DNA of 64,000 nt from assembly GCF_014595885.1 (NCBI RefSeq), contig NZ_JABUKC010000003.1:310001-374000 (forward strand), in the 5' to 3' direction. The position numbers and the translations under genes were made by a program. Positions 61,764-64,000 of this stretch are shown here, piece after piece (within the stretch, counting starts at the first letter, position 1; every line of letters begins with the position of its first letter). The DNA is from Microcella alkalica (GTDB lineage Bacteria; Actinomycetota; Actinomycetes; Actinomycetales; Microbacteriaceae). The notes below the pieces were generated by a model. The model was not told the origin of the DNA and searched no databases. It saw nothing but the letters and a program-made list of their open reading frames with translations.

Positions 61764-62345
61764 CTAGGTGGCCATGAGCTTGCGGCTCGAGACGATGCCG
61801 AAGACGGCGACGCCGACGGCGATGACGCCGGCCGCCGCGAACGCGACGGTCGCGATCGCCGGGCCGGACTGGGTGGGCACCGCGGCCTCGATCGCGGAGG
61901 CCCCGTCGGTCGGAGCGGGCTCGGCCAGGGTCGGGAGGTCGATGAAGCCGCGCAGGATCGCGTTGTCGATCGTGATGTCGCCCTGGACATCCGACATGCG
62001 ACCGCGGTCGGCGACCGCGACGAGGCAGTAGGTTCCGTCGGCGACGGCCATGGTGTCGACCAGCGCGGTGAAGCCGGCCTCGGCGCTCACGGTCGTCGTC
62101 GTCTCCGCGACGGGGGCGCCGCACTCGCCGAGCTTCTGCGGCGAGAGCTGCAGCGTGAGCTCGTGGTCGCCGTCACCGGCGATCGTGCCGGCGACGTAGA
62201 GCTCGCCGGAGACGACCGAGCCGGCCAGCGGCGTCGTGATGCGGAGCGCGTCGGCCGCGAGGCCGGGCGAGGAGGTGACGAGGAGCAGCCCCGTCGAGAG
62301 GGCCGCTGTCGCCAGCGTGAGCGTGAGTGCGTGGGTGCGCAGCAT
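61764..62345 (-). CDS. Secreted cell-envelope protein with C-terminal membrane anchor
   Basis: 193 residues. Signal peptide (ALTLTLATAALSTGLLLVTSSPGLA), an Ig-like beta domain with two cysteines (GECGAP, TYCLVA), and a C-terminal helix (AIATVAFAAAGVIAVGVAVFGIV) with a short basic tail. No LPXTG motif. It lies behind the same kind of CCCC/GGGG activator site as 40829. Confidence 0.72.
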   Translation of the reverse strand: MLRTHALTLTLATAALSTGLLLVTSSPGLAADALRITTPLAGSVVSGELYVAGTIAGDGDHELTLQLSPQKLGECGAPVAETTTTVSAEAGFTALVDTMAVADGTYCLVAVADRGRMSDVQGDITIDNAILRGFIDLPTLAEPAPTDGASAIEAAVPTQSGPAIATVAFAAAGVIAVGVAVFGIVSSRKLMAT

Positions 62346-62476
62346 GGGGGGTTCGCCTTCGGGTGTGGCGAGGTCGGCGGCTCGTGGGGCGGGCTGCCGG
62401 CGTCGTATCGGGTGGGCGCTCGGCGGGCGGCGGGGGTGTCCGGTGGGTAGCCGGCCGCTGCTCGTCGTGCAGGTTC

Positions 62477-62520
62477 AGCGTAGGAGGACAGACAGACTCG
62501 TCGCCTTCCCCAGATAGGGG
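62477..62520 (-). promoter_or_regulatory. CCCC-TATCT-GGGG palindrome with spaced -10
   Basis: Minus strand: CCCCTATCTGGGG (62520-62508), then 25 bases, then TACGCT (62482-62477). It lies in the 308-base gap 62346-62653, which holds no other gene. Same architecture as 40829-40872. Confidence 0.5.
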
Positions 62521-62653
62521 GGCATTTCGTCACTGCCACCACTACATGTTGTGGCCAGAGTGGCAGGAGTGAGTGTCTGCACCTCGCGGGGCAGGTGTGA
62601 CTCGTGTGATCAGTGTGACTCGCGTGACGGGTGGCGTCGGCGAGGCGCGCCGG

Positions 62654-62806
62654 TCAGCCCTTGCCGACGATGCCGACGAGCCCCGAGATCAGCAGGTACG
62701 CGCCGAACCCGCCGATGATGAGCCACAGGGCCAGGCGCGTGAGCGTGATCTCGCGCTTCTTCTTCTCGGCGTCGCCGGGCAGGGGGAGCTCGTTCTTGTC
62801 GGCCAT
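62654..62806 (-). CDS. Small membrane protein, 50 aa
   Basis: Charged N-terminus (MADKNELPLPGDAEKKKREI) and one helix (LALWLIIGGFGAYLLISGLV). GGAGG stands before the ATG. It starts 12 bases after lysS on the same strand, so it is probably co-transcribed with it. Function unknown. Confidence 0.7.
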   Translation of the reverse strand: MADKNELPLPGDAEKKKREITLTRLALWLIIGGFGAYLLISGLVGIVGKG

Positions 62807-62818
62807 GGGTGCCTCCGG

Positions 62819-64000
62819 CTACTTGACCAGCGGGAAAAGGATCGTCTCGCGGATGCCGAGCCCGGTCAGCGCCATGAGCAGGCGATCGATGCCCATGCCC
62901 ATGCCGCCGCTGGGGGGCATCCCGTGCTCGAGGGCGGTGAGGAAGGCCTCGTCGAGCCGCATCGCCTCGGGGTCGCCGCCCGCCGCCAGTCGCGCCTGCG
63001 CCACGAAGCGCTCGCGCTGGATGACCGGGTCGACGAGCTCGGAGTACGCCGTCGCGAGCTCGAAGCCGCGCACGTAGAGGTCCCACTTCTCGACGCGGCC
63101 GGGCAGGCTGCGGTGCTCGCGCACGAGCGGGCTCGTGTCGACGGGAAAGTCCATGACGAAGGTGGGGCGCTCGAGGCCGCCCTTGACGAAGTGCTCCCAC
63201 AGCTCTTCGACGTACTTGCCGGGCAGCGGGTGGTCGATCTCGATGTCGACGCTGTCGGCGAGGCGCTTGAGCTCGGCCATCGGCGTCTCGGGCGTGATCT
63301 CGACGCCCGCGGCGGCGCTCAGCGAGTCGTACATGCTGAGGCGATCCCAGTCGCCGCCGAGGTCGTACTCGGTGCCGTCGGCCCACGTCACGACGTGCGA
63401 GCCGGCGACGGCGAGCGCCGCGTTCTGGATCATCTCCTGCGTCAGGTCAGCCATCTGGTGGTAGTCGCCGTACGCCTGGTACGCCTCGAGCATCGCGAAC
63501 TCGGGGCTGTGCGTCGAGTCGGCGCCCTCGTTGCGGAAGTTGCGGTTGATCTCGAACACGCGCTCGATGCCGCCGACGACCGCGCGCTTCAGGAACAGCT
63601 CGGGCGCGATGCGCAGGAACAGCTCGGTGTCGAAGGCGTTCGAGTGGGTGACGAAGGGGCGGGCGGATGCTCCGCCGTGCATCGTCTGCAGCATCGGCGT
63701 CTCGACCTCGAGGTAGCCGTGACTCGCGAACGTGCTGCGCAGGCTGGCGACGGCGAGCGCCCTGGCGCGGACCGTCTGGCGCGCCTGCTCGCGCACGATC
63801 AGGTCGAGGTAGCGCTGCCGCACGCGAGTCTCCTCATTGAGCTCGTTGTGCAGATTCGGCAGCGGCAGGATCGCCTTCGCCGCGATCGCCCAGCTGCTCA
63901 CCATGATGCTGAGCTCGCCGCGGCGGCTCGTGATGACCTCGCCCTCGACGAAGACGTGGTCGCCGAGGTCGACGAACTCCTTCCAGCGGGCGAGCTCATC
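62819..64000 (-). CDS. lysS: Lysyl-tRNA synthetase, class II (5' end outside window)
   Basis: About 394 C-terminal residues. Class II motif 2 is in [21 protein letters not shown] and motif 3 in [15 protein letters not shown]. The frame is open to the right window edge (reading [21 protein letters not shown], the OB-fold anticodon domain). The N-terminal part is beyond the window. Confidence 0.94.
   Translation of the reverse strand, partial: DELARWKEFVDLGDHVFVEGEVITSRRGELSIMVSSWAIAAKAILPLPNLHNELNEETRVRQRYLDLIVREQARQTVRARALAVASLRSTFASHGYLEVETPMLQTMHGGASARPFVTHSNAFDTELFLRIAPELFLKRAVVGGIERVFEINRNFRNEGADSTHSPEFAMLEAYQAYGDYHQMADLTQEMIQNAALAVAGSHVVTWADGTEYDLGGDWDRLSMYDSLSAAAGVEITPETPMAELKRLADSVDIEIDHPLPGKYVEELWEHFVKGGLERPTFVMDFPVDTSPLVREHRSLPGRVEKWDLYVRGFELATAYSELVDPVIQRERFVAQARLAAGGDPEAMRLDEAFLTALEHGMPPSGGMGMGIDRLLMALTGLGIRETILFPLVK

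Noticed and set aside
1-64000. CRISPR arrays, prophage structural genes, rRNA genes
   Set aside because: No regularly spaced repeats, no phage head/tail motifs and no rRNA sequence were seen on either strand.

Overview
The window is a high-GC actinobacterial chromosome segment, most likely from a member of the Microbacteriaceae. Supporting signs are very GC-rich third codon positions, many GTG starts, many apparently leaderless promoters, the ResA-CcdA-ResB-CcsB cytochrome c cluster behind a histidine phosphatase, ClpC, pairs of small DUF7882-type proteins, and the frequent hexamer GGATGC/GCATCC. Most of it looks like native chromosome. About 44.0-51.5 kb is visibly lower in GC and carries an IS, a large helicase-nuclease and a wrecked restriction system beside a tRNA-Ser.

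Layout. 0-4.1 kb: 3' truncated (by the window edge) secreted amylopullulanase under a LacI-type operator. 4.3-9.0 kb: cytochrome c maturation (ccsB, resB, ccdA, resA) plus a histidine phosphatase. 9.1-10.1 kb: cadD-cmtR type metal resistance. 10.2-14.0 kb: archaeal-type aspartyl-tRNA synthetase, two small proteins and an MhqO-like dioxygenase/esterase pair. 14.2-34.5 kb: a contiguous aromatic catabolic block. 34.5-43.9 kb: small membrane proteins, DUF7882 pair, CopB-type copper ATPase with a CsoR-like box, a TetR regulator, a 2-oxoglutarate-type oxygenase behind a cysteine-rich leader peptide, a quinone oxidoreductase and hypotheticals. 44.0-51.6 kb: IS3-family element, 1833-residue SF1 helicase/nuclease, hsdM-hsdR deletion relic, tRNA-Ser(CGA). 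51.8-64 kb: SGNH hydrolase, RadA, GNAT acetyltransferase, fasciclin protein, ClpC with a ClgR-like box, DUF2975/HTH pair, pirin, small membrane proteins and the 3' part of lysS.

The main system is at 14.2-34.5 kb. Gene content matches the phosphorylation-initiated 4-cresol pathway described in Corynebacterium glutamicum (cre genes). It has a split PEP-synthase-like aryl phosphate synthase (CreHI), a class I P450 with its own ferredoxin reductase and ferredoxin (CreJEF), an HD-type phosphohydrolase (CreD), an SDR alcohol dehydrogenase and an aldehyde dehydrogenase. Directly beside it are 4-hydroxybenzoate hydroxylase (PobA) and every step of the protocatechuate branch of the beta-ketoadipate pathway (PcaHG, B, C, D, IJ, F). 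On paper this 20-kb block takes 4-cresol to succinyl-CoA and acetyl-CoA. Three IclR-family regulators (next to pcaF, beside creJ, and between pcaH and pobA) and four palindromic operator candidates give a plausible control circuit. A second HD phosphohydrolase, divergent from the cre regulator, is not part of the described pathway.

Functional calls rest on recognised motifs and gene order only; no database search was possible.
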